Origin: Timonella sp031979385
Lineage (GTDB): Bacteria; Actinomycetota; Actinomycetes; Actinomycetales; Cellulomonadaceae
Direction: 5' to 3'
Assembly: GCA_031979385.1 (NCBI GenBank)
Contig: DALZEF010000007.1
Span: forward strand, 1-64,000
Length of the DNA stretch: 64,000 nt
Under the pieces are notes generated by a model. It had not been told where the DNA came from, did no database searches, and saw only the letters and a list, made by a program, of their open reading frames with translations. Both the position numbers and the translations under genes were made by a program. The stretch's first letter is position 1, and each line of letters starts with the position of its first letter. Positions 32,941-42,661 of this stretch are shown piece after piece.

Positions 32941-34971
32941 TCAGGTGTCTACGCGACTCACTGACTCCTCTTGGTGCTCCTCGCCCATTGGACCGGAGAA
33001 CTGCGAGTTATACAGGCGGGCGTATGAACCGTCCAGTACAAGCAGTTCTTCATGGTTACCCTGCTCGACAATGCGCCCTTCCTCCATCACAAGGATCGTG
33101 TCAGCATCACGAATCGTGGAGAGTCGGTGCGCGATGACAAAACTCGTGCGGTCTTCGCGCAAGGCCGCCATCGCCTTTTGGACCAGCAGTTCAGTGCGTG
33201 TGTCCACAGACGAGGTTGCCTCATCGAGAATCAATAGGGACGGGTTGGCAACGAACGCACGGGCGATCGTGATCAACTGCTTCTCACCGGCGGATACGTT
33301 GGTTCCCTCCTCATCGATCACGGTGTCATAGCCGTCCGGCAAAGCACGCACGAAACGATCCACGAACGTCGCCCTGGCCGCTTCGATGACCTCGTCATCT
33401 GTTGCGTCAAGACGTCCGTAGCGGATGTTCTCCATAATGGTTCCACCGAAGAGCCATGCATCCTGCAAGACCATGCCGACCTTGGACCGGAGCGCTGCGC
33501 GGCTGAGTTGGGTGATGTCCACGCCATCGAGTTCGATGGAGCCACCGTTCAACTCGTAGAAACGCATCACAAGGTTCACAAGCGTGGTCTTACCAGCGCC
33601 CGTTGGACCGACAATTGCAACCGTGTGACCTGGGTGAGCCTCGAACGAGAGGTCTTCGATCAGGGATGCCTCAGGGTCGTAAGAGAAGGTGACGTTCTTG
33701 AACTCAACCCGACCCTCAGTACGATCTGGCAGGTTTGCGGTAGCGGTATCTGGAACCTGCTCCTCAGCGTCCAGCAGTTCGAAGGTGCGTTCAGCCGAGG
33801 CCACACCGGACTGGAGCATGTTGGCCAGACCTGCAATCTGTCCAAGCGGCTGCGTGAACTCACGCGAGTACTGGATGAACGCGGTTGCATCACCCAGACT
33901 CATGGAACCCGATGCCACACGTAGACCACCGACAACGGCGATACCCACATACGACAGATAGGACACGAAGTTCATGACCGGGTAGATCGTCCCAGACACG
34001 TATTGTGCCCCGAACGAGGCGTCGTAGAGGTCGCCGTTGCGCTCATTGAAGCGCTCGACCATATCCTTTTCACGGCCAAATACCTTCATGAGTTCGTGGC
34101 CGGAGAATGATTCCTCGATCTGACCGTTCAGTGCACCGGTGGTCTTCCACTGGCGGGTGAACAGGCCCTGCGCTTTGGTACCGATGACACCAGCGACAAC
34201 GCCCGAGAGCGGAAGCGCGATGAGCGCGATGAGCGCTAGCTGCCACGAGACAACGAACATCATGACCACGATTCCAAGAACCGTGAGCACGCTCTGGATC
34301 AACTGCGAGATTGCCTGTTGCAGCGCGTTTTGGATGTTGTCCACGTCGTTGGTGACGCGTGAGAGAACATCTCCACGCTGGCGAGAATCGAAGTATCCGA
34401 TGGGCAAGCGGTTGAGTTTGTCTTCAACGTCTTTACGCAGGTTGTAGACAACCCGCATAACAAGTCGGTTCAAGATCCACCCCGAGAACCAGTTCAGGAA
34501 CGACGCAACCAGGTACATGCCCAGAACGATCAACAGCAGTTCTGCGAGCCGCTCGAAATTGATTCCTGTCCCCGGGATGATGTCTATCTTCGCAAGGAAC
34601 TCAGCCTGATTGATCTCTCCGGCTGCACGCAGTCCTTCGATCATCTGGTTGACATCGGTACCCTCGGGGATGTTCTTCGAAGCAACGCCCTGGACAATCA
34701 CGTCAACCGCACGGCCCAGGATGCGCGGAGCGATAACTGAGAGGACCACACCCGCAACAACGGTTACAAACACGATCGACATACCGAGCTTGTAAGGCGA
34801 AAGCAACCCTACAAGACGCTTAGCCGATGGCCAAAAGTGCTTGGCCTTCCGTGGCGGGGCGCCTTCGCCCCACACATCGATCTGACCCGCGTCCGCGAAC
34901 TCGTCGATCTCGATGTTGTCGACATCCACAGTGTCAACGGCGGTTTTCTTCGCCTCTCTCTTGCGCGCCAT
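32941..34971 (-). CDS. ABC exporter, fused membrane and ATPase, subunit with canonical Walker B
   Basis: 676 aa: a charged N-terminal extension of about 45 residues, six membrane helices, and a C-terminal ATPase. Walker A GPTGAGKTTLVNLVMRF, signature NVSAGEKQLITIARAF, Walker B SLLILDEATSSVDTRT with catalytic Glu, and H-loop FVIAHRLSTIRDAD. It pairs with the gene directly upstream, whose stop overlaps its start. Such heterodimers export drugs, lipids or peptides; the substrate cannot be read. Confidence 0.93.
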   Translation of the reverse strand: MARKREAKKTAVDTVDVDNIEIDEFADAGQIDVWGEGAPPRKAKHFWPSAKRLVGLLSPYKLGMSIVFVTVVAGVVLSVIAPRILGRAVDVIVQGVASKNIPEGTDVNQMIEGLRAAGEINQAEFLAKIDIIPGTGINFERLAELLLIVLGMYLVASFLNWFSGWILNRLVMRVVYNLRKDVEDKLNRLPIGYFDSRQRGDVLSRVTNDVDNIQNALQQAISQLIQSVLTVLGIVVMMFVVSWQLALIALIALPLSGVVAGVIGTKAQGLFTRQWKTTGALNGQIEESFSGHELMKVFGREKDMVERFNERNGDLYDASFGAQYVSGTIYPVMNFVSYLSYVGIAVVGGLRVASGSMSLGDATAFIQYSREFTQPLGQIAGLANMLQSGVASAERTFELLDAEEQVPDTATANLPDRTEGRVEFKNVTFSYDPEASLIEDLSFEAHPGHTVAIVGPTGAGKTTLVNLVMRFYELNGGSIELDGVDITQLSRAALRSKVGMVLQDAWLFGGTIMENIRYGRLDATDDEVIEAARATFVDRFVRALPDGYDTVIDEEGTNVSAGEKQLITIARAFVANPSLLILDEATSSVDTRTELLVQKAMAALREDRTSFVIAHRLSTIRDADTILVMEEGRIVEQGNHEELLVLDGSYARLYNSQFSGPMGEEHQEESVSRVDT

Positions 34972-36704
34972 CAGGCCACCTCCTCCGCACTCAACTGCGA
35001 CGAAACGATTTCTTGGTAGGTGGGCGAGGATTCAAGTAGTTCTTGGTGGGTGCCACGAGCGACGATCTCTCCGTGTTCGAGCACCAGAATCTGATCGGCA
35101 CCTGTGATGGTGGAGACTCGTTGCGCAACGATGATGACAGTTGCCTCCTTGGTGGGTTCCACAAGAGCCGCACGCAGGCGAGCGTCGGTGGAAACGTCAA
35201 GGGCTGAGAACGAGTCATCGAACAGGTAGATGTCTGGATTCGCAGCAATCGCACGGGCGATACATAGGCGCTGACGCTGCCCACCGGATACGTTTGTTCC
35301 TCCTTGGGAGATCGAGGACTCCAGCGCACCCTCACGGGCCTCCACAAATCCCTTGGCTTGAGCGATGGTCAGGGCGTCCCACAGGTCTTCTTCGGTTGCG
35401 TCCTGCGCACCAAAGCGGAGATTCGATGCGATCGTGCCCGAGAACAGGTACGGGCGCTGTGGAACCGATGCCACTGATCGTGAGAGTTGTTCACGGGTCA
35501 GTTGGGTAACCGGCACCCCACCGATGAGCACCTCTCCCTCGGTGACATCATAAAGGCGCGGGACGAGATTCAGCAGCGTGGTCTTCCCTGCACCCGTAGC
35601 CCCGATGATCGCGGTTGTCTGCCCTGGGCGTGCAGTGAAGTTCAGGTTGTGCAGTACTGGTTCCTCGGCACCTTCGTAGCCGAAACTCACTCCACGGAAC
35701 TCAACGGTTCCGTCAACGGGGTTGTCCGCCCCTGCGCCCGTGGCATCTTTCATGGACGGTTCCGTGTTGAGCACCTCACCGATACGGTCCGCACACACCA
35801 TAGCGCGTGGAATCATCATCGCCATGAAGGTACCCATCATGACTGCCATGAGAATCTGTAGCAGATACTGCATGAACGCGGTCAGGGCACCCACCTCGAC
35901 CAAGCCGGCGTCGACGCGGTGACCACCAAACCAGAGAACGGCCGCCGTTGCTAGGTGCAGGATCATTCCGATGAGCGGGAACATCAGCACGAAGAGGTTA
36001 CCTACCCGCAGTCCCACGAGAGTGAGCTTCGAGTTTGCGTCTTCAAAGCGCTGGGTCTCGTGTGGTTCGCGGGTAAATGCGCGGATCACGCGGAGACCGG
36101 TGATCTGTTCGCGCAGGACTCCATTGATGCTGTCAATGCGTTCCTGCATCTGACGGAACAACGGCATCAGGAACACGATGAGAACACCAACCACGACCAA
36201 CAGCAGCGGCACAGAGGCCCACACGAGCCACGAGAGGCCCGGATCCTCCTTGAGCGCCATGATGATACCGCCAACACACATGATCGGAGCTGACACCATG
36301 AAGTTCAGGGCTAGCAGCACGAGCATCTGCACCTGTTGGACGTCGTTCGTGCCACGGGTGATCAGGGTTGCCGCACCGAATCGATTGACGTCTTGCGCGG
36401 AGAACGAGGTGACCGAGGTGAATACCTCGCGGCGTAGATCACGTCCAATCGCCATTGCGGTTTTCGCACCGAAGTAGACTGCGGCAACTGCAGTGACAAC
36501 CTGTACGAAAGCAACGCCAAGCATGATGCCACCGGTGCGCCAGATGTAGTCGACATCGCCATTCATAACGCCGACATCGATGATCCTGGCATTCAGGCTG
36601 GGTAGATAGAGCGTTGCGATCGTCGTGAGAAGTTGTAGTAAAAGCACCGCAAGAATCCAAGCCCAGTAGGGCTTGGAGTGTTTCAGGACCAGATGAACAA
36701 GCAA
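34971..36704 (-). CDS. ABC exporter, fused membrane and ATPase, subunit with degenerate Walker B
   Basis: About 577 aa with six helices and an ATPase: Walker A GATGAGKTTLLNLVPRLY, signature NVSGGQRQRLCIARAI, and Walker B DIYLFDDSFSALD, where the catalytic Glu is replaced by Asp. The partner subunit is canonical, so this is the asymmetric TM287/288-type heterodimer, in which only one ATP site turns over fully. I choose the TTG at 36704, which has AAGGA upstream and gives the family N-terminus LVHLVLKHSKPYWAW; a frame to 36761 exists but is less likely. Confidence 0.9.
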   Translation of the reverse strand: MLVHLVLKHSKPYWAWILAVLLLQLLTTIATLYLPSLNARIIDVGVMNGDVDYIWRTGGIMLGVAFVQVVTAVAAVYFGAKTAMAIGRDLRREVFTSVTSFSAQDVNRFGAATLITRGTNDVQQVQMLVLLALNFMVSAPIMCVGGIIMALKEDPGLSWLVWASVPLLLVVVGVLIVFLMPLFRQMQERIDSINGVLREQITGLRVIRAFTREPHETQRFEDANSKLTLVGLRVGNLFVLMFPLIGMILHLATAAVLWFGGHRVDAGLVEVGALTAFMQYLLQILMAVMMGTFMAMMIPRAMVCADRIGEVLNTEPSMKDATGAGADNPVDGTVEFRGVSFGYEGAEEPVLHNLNFTARPGQTTAIIGATGAGKTTLLNLVPRLYDVTEGEVLIGGVPVTQLTREQLSRSVASVPQRPYLFSGTIASNLRFGAQDATEEDLWDALTIAQAKGFVEAREGALESSISQGGTNVSGGQRQRLCIARAIAANPDIYLFDDSFSALDVSTDARLRAALVEPTKEATVIIVAQRVSTITGADQILVLEHGEIVARGTHQELLESSPTYQEIVSSQLSAEEVA

Positions 36705-37050
36705 CGAAGAAACATCCTTAAAAAGTTCTGGCTCGGCAGCGGAAGACAGTCCAAGCAACAACCAACAGTAATCCTGCTCTCTGACATTCCAGTGAACAGA
36801 CCGAAAAACTGGCCGCTTTCACCGCGTACACGGCGAAAATGCAGTGGCGTGGACCCTCAGTGTGGGTACAGATGATTAACAGCACTAATGTATGCGCGCA
36901 TGCTCGTGCGCGCCACGCATTTTCTCCCACAGCGCATGCGAGGCGACTTCTGCCGCCGAAATTCGTGGGATTACAAGAACTCTCACATGTTTAGAATTCA
37001 TGTATCGCTGCGAACAGGTAACGACCTCCGTAGCATGTCAGACTGGTCTC
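36705..37050. other. Intergenic region upstream of the ABC exporter and epimerase genes
   Basis: No gene seen. Around 36890-36945 there are several short GC palindromes (GCGCGC, GCATGC). TAGCAT at 37031-37036 may be the -10 box of the epimerase gene. Confidence 0.35.
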
Positions 37051-38043
37051 ATGGAGATCCTCGTATTGGGTGGAACCGCTTTCCTAGGTCAAGCAGTCGC
37101 ATCTGAAGCACTAACTCGCGGACACAGTGTTACCTGCGCAGCAAGAGGAAATGGGCGCGTCCCAGACGGAGCAATCTTGGTGTGCTGCGACAGAGACCAA
37201 TACGCTGCCCTCGAATCTTTCTCTTCCAGAAACTGGGACGCGATTATTGATGTGACGTGTCACCCGATCCACGTCCGACGTGCAGTCCGAGATCTGAATG
37301 CCAAACACTGGGTGTTCGTCTCGACAAGTAGCGTGTATGCACTGACCAATGTCTTGGAACAGAACGAGTCCGCACAGTTGCGCTCTCCACTGGATGGCGA
37401 CTTCATGACAGAACCGGCCCAATATCCCGCAGCGAAAGCCGCCTGTGAGGATATCTATCGAGGAAACACGGACTCACTTACCATTGTGCGTTCAGGATTG
37501 ATCGGCGGCTACGGTGATTCTTCTGGACGCACGGGATACTACACCTGGCGGTTCGCGCACCCCACCAGTGATGATGTGCTCGTACCGGATCCGAACTTCC
37601 CCGTGGCATTGATCGACGTTGCAGACCTTTCTTCATGGCTGATCGACTGCGCAGAGCAAAAACACATCGGAACCTTCAATGCCACAGGATCGACCACCAG
37701 CCTTGCTGAGGTACTGGAGTTGTCGCGTCAGATCACGAGAAGCACCGCGGTGGCGCGAGTCGTCGAGCCAGAGATTCTCTCCGCCTTCGGGGTAAGTTCA
37801 TGGGCTGGCCCTATATCTCTGCCACTCTGGATTGATGACCCCGAATGGCGATATACCGCCACGTTGGATACGAGTGCGGCGCAAGCGCACGGATTGAGAA
37901 TCCGTCCGCTTGAGGAGACCCTGCGAGCAGCACTTGACTACGAGAATCATCGGTCCACTCCGCGTCTCGCGGGTTTGAGTGATGACGATGAGCGCGCGTT
38001 GCGTCAGTACATCGCTGAGAACCAGTACCGCTCAGAAGCCTGA
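37051..38043 (+). CDS. NAD-dependent epimerase/dehydratase family protein
   Basis: 330 aa. Rossmann start MEILVLGGTAFLGQAV, then DVTCHPIHVRRAVRDL, STSSVYALTN with the catalytic Ser and Tyr region, and YPAAKAACED where the YxxxK motif of extended SDRs would be. Closest in feel to the isoflavone-reductase or CSP41-like branch acting on sugars or nucleotides; substrate unknown. The ATG at 37051 is chosen because it starts the Rossmann motif; a frame to 36892 adds non-homologous residues. Confidence 0.82.
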   Translation: MEILVLGGTAFLGQAVASEALTRGHSVTCAARGNGRVPDGAILVCCDRDQYAALESFSSRNWDAIIDVTCHPIHVRRAVRDLNAKHWVFVSTSSVYALTNVLEQNESAQLRSPLDGDFMTEPAQYPAAKAACEDIYRGNTDSLTIVRSGLIGGYGDSSGRTGYYTWRFAHPTSDDVLVPDPNFPVALIDVADLSSWLIDCAEQKHIGTFNATGSTTSLAEVLELSRQITRSTAVARVVEPEILSAFGVSSWAGPISLPLWIDDPEWRYTATLDTSAAQAHGLRIRPLEETLRAALDYENHRSTPRLAGLSDDDERALRQYIAENQYRSEA

Positions 38044-38074
38044 CACCCAGCGTAATCTGCGTACAACCCCACAC

Positions 38075-38830
38075 TCAGGCGATGAGTTGCGGGCCGTATT
38101 TGATCACGAGCATCGCTACGATCAGCACGATCCAACCGATAAACGCGTATAGATCGTAGTGGTTGCGCACGAACTTACGGGCGCGTTCGCGGGCTTTTCC
38201 GGTACGCCAGATGTTGTCTTCGCGGATGTTGTAGTGCAGCAGCGTCAGGAAGATCAGCGGAGTTGCGAGCGTGATAACAAGGCACCACGGGCACATTGCG
38301 CCGATGACAAACATCGACTGGTAGAACAGCCACACCGCAAACGCTGTGGCAAACAAGTAGATAACCTGTTCCACGAGCGCAAGCCAACGAGGGAGCTTCA
38401 CACCGGAGATTCCGATGAGCGCCATGGTGATGACCATTGGCTCGAACATGAGGCCGAGAAACACGTTGGGGAAGCCAAAGGCCTCTGCCTGCCAGGACAG
38501 GGCGACCGTACCGCAACTGAGGACGGCGTTGATGTTGCAGCTCAGAGCGGTGTTCGGATCGGCTGCGAGCGCCAGCGCGTCAATGGCGAGCACGAATGCG
38601 GCAAACAGCGAGACCAGCGCACCGGCGAGCATTGCTCCGAAGATGCGGGCGTTTGAGTGGCGTGGGGCGTCGAGCGCGAACTCGAGTTCTTTGAGTTCTT
38701 CGTCGGTCAGGTCGTCGAGTTCGTCGTGTTCGGCGGTGACGGTCTCTGGCTTTGTTTCCACGGTTTCCCCTTGTTGTGCGGCCGTTTTGGCGGCTAGTGA
38801 CCCCTGTATAAGCATGCGTGTCGTTGCCAC
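38075..38830 (-). CDS. Vitamin K epoxide reductase (VKOR) family protein
   Basis: Membrane thiol oxidoreductase that reoxidises disulfide-forming proteins using quinones. 251 aa: an acidic cytoplasmic N-terminus, then four to five helices. The loop Cys pair is in LSCNINAVLSCG and the active-site CxxC is AMCPWCLV, both intact. A separate DsbA-like partner is not in the window. Start may be the GTG at 38830 or the ATG at 38815. It fits an organism that exports several Cys-containing proteins. Confidence 0.9.
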   Translation of the reverse strand: MATTRMLIQGSLAAKTAAQQGETVETKPETVTAEHDELDDLTDEELKELEFALDAPRHSNARIFGAMLAGALVSLFAAFVLAIDALALAADPNTALSCNINAVLSCGTVALSWQAEAFGFPNVFLGLMFEPMVITMALIGISGVKLPRWLALVEQVIYLFATAFAVWLFYQSMFVIGAMCPWCLVITLATPLIFLTLLHYNIREDNIWRTGKARERARKFVRNHYDLYAFIGWIVLIVAMLVIKYGPQLIA

Positions 38831-39056
38831 CGTTTTTCAGGGACCATTGTCCCGCGGGGTCCCATTCCCTGCCGTTTGTGCTGGTTGTGTGGAGTGACGA
38901 CGCTGCCCACCCCATCCCTTCCGCGGGTTGTTGGATTACATTCCATTGGCGACGAGCATGACTGTAGGGCATATTCGTCGCCACCCGGCCCGGCTGGGGT
39001 CGGCGGGACAACACAACGCCCCATCGGAGGTTAACTGTTACGTAACGTTTCGGGCG

Positions 39057-39062
39057 TAGGCT
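39057..39062 (+). promoter_or_regulatory. -10 box of a probable leaderless promoter (DUF885 gene)
   Basis: TAGGCT ends 7 nt before the ATG at 39070; no ribosome site present. Confidence 0.45.
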
Positions 39063-39069
39063 TTTACCC

Positions 39070-40770
39070 ATGACAGAAACACGCCAGAAGTCCGCGGTCG
39101 ACGCGATCGCGGATGAGTATTTGACCAAGTCCTGTGCCCTTGACCCGTTTGGTGCGACTGCGATGGGTATCCCCGGCTATGACCACCTGGTCACCGACCT
39201 CTCCCCGCACGGTATTGAGGCTGACCGTGAACTCACGGCGCAGACGCTTGCCGCCCTCGATGCGGCAACTCCGGCTGATGACGTAGACAAGGTCACGATT
39301 GCTGCGATGCGTGAGCGTCTTGGTCTGCGCCTTGAGCTCATCGATTCAGGCTGGGTGTATGCGGATCTGAACAACCTCGCTTCCCCGTTGCAGGGGCTGC
39401 GCGATATCTTCGATGTCGCGTCGACCGCTACGGTCCAGGACTGGAAGAACATCGCTTCTCGCCTCAACCTGCTGCCCACGTCGGTGGCTGGATATATTGA
39501 GTCGTTGCGTCATGGTGCTGCGCTCGGTAAGGTGCCAGCCCGGTTACAGGTGACTTTGGGTATTGAGGAGGCCCGCCAGAACGCGAGTGATGAGTCCTTC
39601 TTCTACTCGTTCGTGCGTGGCGAGGACGCCGTCAAGGCTCTTGAGTCCGCACCGGACGCCGAGGAGGTCAAAGCTCAGTTGGAGAAGGGCGCTGCGGCGA
39701 TTGCCGCTGCCTATGGCGAACTGGCTGACTTCCTCGAGTCTGAACTGCTCGCCAAAGCCCCTGAAAAGGATGCGGCTGGCCGCGAGCGCTACGAACTCGC
39801 ATCCCGGAACTTCCTTGGCGCCAAGATCGATCTTGACGAAACCTATGAGTGGGGCTTGGCCGAGCTTGCCCGCATCATCGCGGAGCAGGAGCAGATCGCG
39901 GAGCAACTGTACGGTCCGGGCACAAGCGTTGATGACGCTGTCACGAACCTCGACAAGGATGACCGCTACATTCTGCGTTCTAAGGATGAGTTGAAGGCGT
40001 GGATGCAGGAGACCTCGGATCAGGCGATTCGTGAGTTGAACGGGGTTCACTTCGACATCCCTGAGCCGGTCGAGACTCTTGAGTGCATGATCGCGCCAAC
40101 GGAAACGGGCGGCATCTACTACACGCCGCCATCGGATGACTTCTCTCGTGCTGGTCGCATGTGGTGGTCGGTTCCACCATCGGTGACAACGTTCAACACG
40201 TGGCGTGAGAAGACCACCGTCTATCACGAGGGCGTTCCGGGGCACCACCTGCAGTGCGCTCAGGCGGTGTACCTGCGTGACACGTTGAACTCATGGCGCC
40301 GTCTGGCCTGCTGGGTTTCCGGACACGGTGAGGGCTGGGCCCTGTATGCGGAGCGGCTCATGGAGGACCTTGGTTACCTTGAGGACCCGGCTGACAAACT
40401 CGGCATGCTCGACGGCCAGCGCCTGCGCGCCGCCCGTGTCGTGCTCGACATTGGTGTGCACCTTGAAAAGCCATGCCCCGAAGAGTGGGGCGGCGGCATC
40501 TGGGATGCGGAGAAGGCCTGGGAGTTCTTGCGCGCAAATGTGAACATGCCTGATGCGTTTGTTCGCTTCGAACTCAACCGCTACCTGGGTTGGCCTGGTC
40601 AGGCTCCGTCGTACAAGGTTGGGCAACGTTTGTGGGAGCAGATCCGTGATGCCTCCGCTGAGGCTGCAACGGCACGTGGTGAGGAGTTCTCGCTCAAGGA
40701 CTTCCACGCTCGCGCTCTCGCGCTCGGTTCGGTTGGCCTAGACGTGCTCCAGGAGGCGCTGGCTGACTAG
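39070..40770 (+). CDS. DUF885 family metallopeptidase-like protein
   Basis: 566 aa, cytoplasmic (no signal peptide). Carries the zinc motif TVYHEGVPGHHLQCA (HExxxxHH arrangement) near residue 385 and the downstream WVSGHGEGWALYAERLMEDLG with candidate Glu ligands, as in the DUF885 family of M2/M3-like peptidases. The substrate is unknown. The ATG lies 7 nt after a TAGGCT box, so the mRNA is probably leaderless. A 22-bp-arm hairpin 38 nt after the stop terminates it. Confidence 0.9.
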   Translation: MTETRQKSAVDAIADEYLTKSCALDPFGATAMGIPGYDHLVTDLSPHGIEADRELTAQTLAALDAATPADDVDKVTIAAMRERLGLRLELIDSGWVYADLNNLASPLQGLRDIFDVASTATVQDWKNIASRLNLLPTSVAGYIESLRHGAALGKVPARLQVTLGIEEARQNASDESFFYSFVRGEDAVKALESAPDAEEVKAQLEKGAAAIAAAYGELADFLESELLAKAPEKDAAGRERYELASRNFLGAKIDLDETYEWGLAELARIIAEQEQIAEQLYGPGTSVDDAVTNLDKDDRYILRSKDELKAWMQETSDQAIRELNGVHFDIPEPVETLECMIAPTETGGIYYTPPSDDFSRAGRMWWSVPPSVTTFNTWREKTTVYHEGVPGHHLQCAQAVYLRDTLNSWRRLACWVSGHGEGWALYAERLMEDLGYLEDPADKLGMLDGQRLRAARVVLDIGVHLEKPCPEEWGGGIWDAEKAWEFLRANVNMPDAFVRFELNRYLGWPGQAPSYKVGQRLWEQIRDASAEAATARGEEFSLKDFHARALALGSVGLDVLQEALAD

Positions 40771-40808
40771 CCCTGTTGGGCGGATGTACCGCCTGTAACT
40801 ACGCTGAT

Positions 40809-40857
40809 TGCCGACGCGGTGGTGACGTTCTATCTGAACGTCACCACCGCGTCGGCA
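40809..40857. terminator. Hairpin, left of a matched pair
   Basis: Perfect 22-bp arms with a TATCT loop, downstream of the DUF885 gene. A near copy lies at 42606-42656 and keeps the stem through compensatory changes. Functions at least as a terminator. Confidence 0.85.
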
Positions 40858-41035
40858 TTTAATGAGTCTGTAGTGTGGTTAACACGCGCCCGCAATACTT
40901 GCGCAAGGAACTCTTCGGTGAGAGGAGTAACTGTTAAAGCTCACACCTCTACCCAGGCAACTGGATTCAGAGAAAAGATGAAAATGTCCTCTGAAAGGCG
41001 AAAACGACGATTGACCAGACAGCACACTGAGAGTA

Positions 41036-42082
41036 ATGTCTAAGATGTCCAAAATTTCGCAAACGTATGGTGTGACTAACGTCGAGCCTACCGGGCATCA
41101 TGGACACTTCGTTATTCAACTCATTTTTCAAGAGGATCAAGTTTTAACGCTCAGAAAGAGCCTAGTGCTTTTCATCGCAATACTCATGGGGTGGACACCC
41201 CTTGCCGCATCCGCACAACCTGCGCCAGATGCAGCACAGCAAAAAGCAGAGCATGTCATGGCTACCGTTTCAACTGCTGCTGAACTGGCCGGTATAGACG
41301 ACACAGGCACACCTAAGTCGACCGAGACCACGGAACAAGGAATTGTAATCGGCGGAGAAGACAGCGATGTGACATTAATGGTGGGTCTACCTAGTGAGAT
41401 CTCCGTTCAAGAACCCGTACTAATATCGGATGGTGCGGAAGTCTATCTATCCGACGAAGAAAAGGGACTGGTAGACGTGGTCGTTGAAGGATATACGGAC
41501 GGCTCGGTGCGACTTAGCACTGTCATTCATGGGCGAGACGATCCGCACGAATTTTCCTACCCATTGACGATCCCAGATGGCGCATCAATCGAACTGGATG
41601 AATCCTCTACCAGCGGCATTGTATGGTCCAATGAAGGGAGCGTCCTGCTGTACATTGGAGAGGCTTGGGCCATTGACGCAGAAGGTGAGCACGTCTCGAC
41701 TTACTATGCGGTACGTGGAAACGAACTCGTTCAGGTAGTGGGAAACACGGGAGACTACGCATACCCAATCACTGCTGGCCCTTGGCTTGGACAGCGTTTG
41801 ATCGACAAGATCGTAGTCAAGAACGACAACGGTGGAAAGCGCTATATGGTGCATCCATCGATTCTAGGGCGTACCGGATTTGCTCCGGCAGGTATATCTA
41901 GACGAGCTTTCTGGAGCGATGCTCGTAGTAAAGGTGTACCGGACACTCCTTCATTGCGCGATCAACTCTACTGTCATGTCGACGGGCGCCCCGCAACTTC
42001 AGTAAAGTCATCTTGGAGCCTTGAGTCTTGGCGCAAACATATTTCTTACACGAAAATGCTCGCAGCCAAATGCAACCCTTAG
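41036..42082 (+). CDS. Secreted DUF2599-type protein
   Basis: 348 aa. A hydrophobic segment (SLVLFIAILMGWTPLAASA) at about residues 42-60 looks like a signal peptide, so the true start may be later than the ATG at 41036, though no better start codon is visible. The C-terminus LRDQLYCHVDGRPATSVKSS followed by WSLESWRKHISYT and AAKCNP matches the DUF2599 module of secreted actinobacterial proteins, including its two cysteines. The middle is acidic and beta-rich. It forms a pair with the following membrane-protein gene between two matched hairpins. Confidence 0.75.
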   Translation: MSKMSKISQTYGVTNVEPTGHHGHFVIQLIFQEDQVLTLRKSLVLFIAILMGWTPLAASAQPAPDAAQQKAEHVMATVSTAAELAGIDDTGTPKSTETTEQGIVIGGEDSDVTLMVGLPSEISVQEPVLISDGAEVYLSDEEKGLVDVVVEGYTDGSVRLSTVIHGRDDPHEFSYPLTIPDGASIELDESSTSGIVWSNEGSVLLYIGEAWAIDAEGEHVSTYYAVRGNELVQVVGNTGDYAYPITAGPWLGQRLIDKIVVKNDNGGKRYMVHPSILGRTGFAPAGISRRAFWSDARSKGVPDTPSLRDQLYCHVDGRPATSVKSSWSLESWRKHISYTKMLAAKCNP

Positions 42083-42090
42083 GAGTGCTC

Positions 42091-42582
42091 ATGTCAAAAC
42101 GGAACAAAACTTTGTGGATTCTAGCGGCTGTTGGGTGGCTTAGTTCCCTCATCGGTGCAACTGTTCTAGGAAACGCGGTCGACAAAGCAAATCAGAGCGG
42201 ACTTGTGTACCCTGTCTGGACAGTACTCTTCTGGGTTCTAGTAGCCACGACGTTGACTCTTACAGTGTCTGCTTCACTCATTTCGCTACTAGAGAAATCG
42301 TATCGACTTGGAGTTACGCGGGGTCAAGTTGTCAATCAATCCGCAGAGACGCCTACGGTGCTCAAGGTGCTATGGGCCGTTGCGCTAACAGTCCTTGTCG
42401 TAGCAGTTGCCACCTATGTTGTGCTGCTTTCACGCACTGCTCCTCCAGGACTTGATTACTACCCGACTGACTATGCTCTGCTATTCCTGTTGGTTTCAGC
42501 AGCCTTCGCTGCTGTCGTATTTGTCTTCTCCCTCCGGACTAGATGGCTACGCAAAGGAACGGCCACCCCTATTGGGGACTGA
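42091..42582 (+). CDS. Small membrane protein, partner of the DUF2599 protein
   Basis: 163 aa with four hydrophobic helices (ILAAVGWLSSLIGATVLG, YPVWTVLFWVLVATTLTLTVSA, VLWAVALTVLVVAVATYVVLL, ALLFLLVSAAFAAVVFVF). The ATG follows AGGAG by 5 nt, only 8 nt after the DUF2599 stop, so they form an operon. No family recognised. Confidence 0.75.
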   Translation: MSKRNKTLWILAAVGWLSSLIGATVLGNAVDKANQSGLVYPVWTVLFWVLVATTLTLTVSASLISLLEKSYRLGVTRGQVVNQSAETPTVLKVLWAVALTVLVVAVATYVVLLSRTAPPGLDYYPTDYALLFLLVSAAFAAVVFVFSLRTRWLRKGTATPIGD

Positions 42583-42605
42583 TGGATAACCACACAGCCG
42601 TAGCA

Positions 42606-42656
42606 TTGCCGACGAGGTGGTGACGTTCTATCTGAATGTCACCGCCTCGTCGGCAA
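42606..42656. terminator. Hairpin, right of a matched pair
   Basis: 23-bp arms with a TATCT loop and two G-U type pairs. It is nearly identical to 40809-40857. It separates the cassette from the convergent NlpC-like gene. Confidence 0.85.
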
Positions 42657-42661
42657 TAGTT

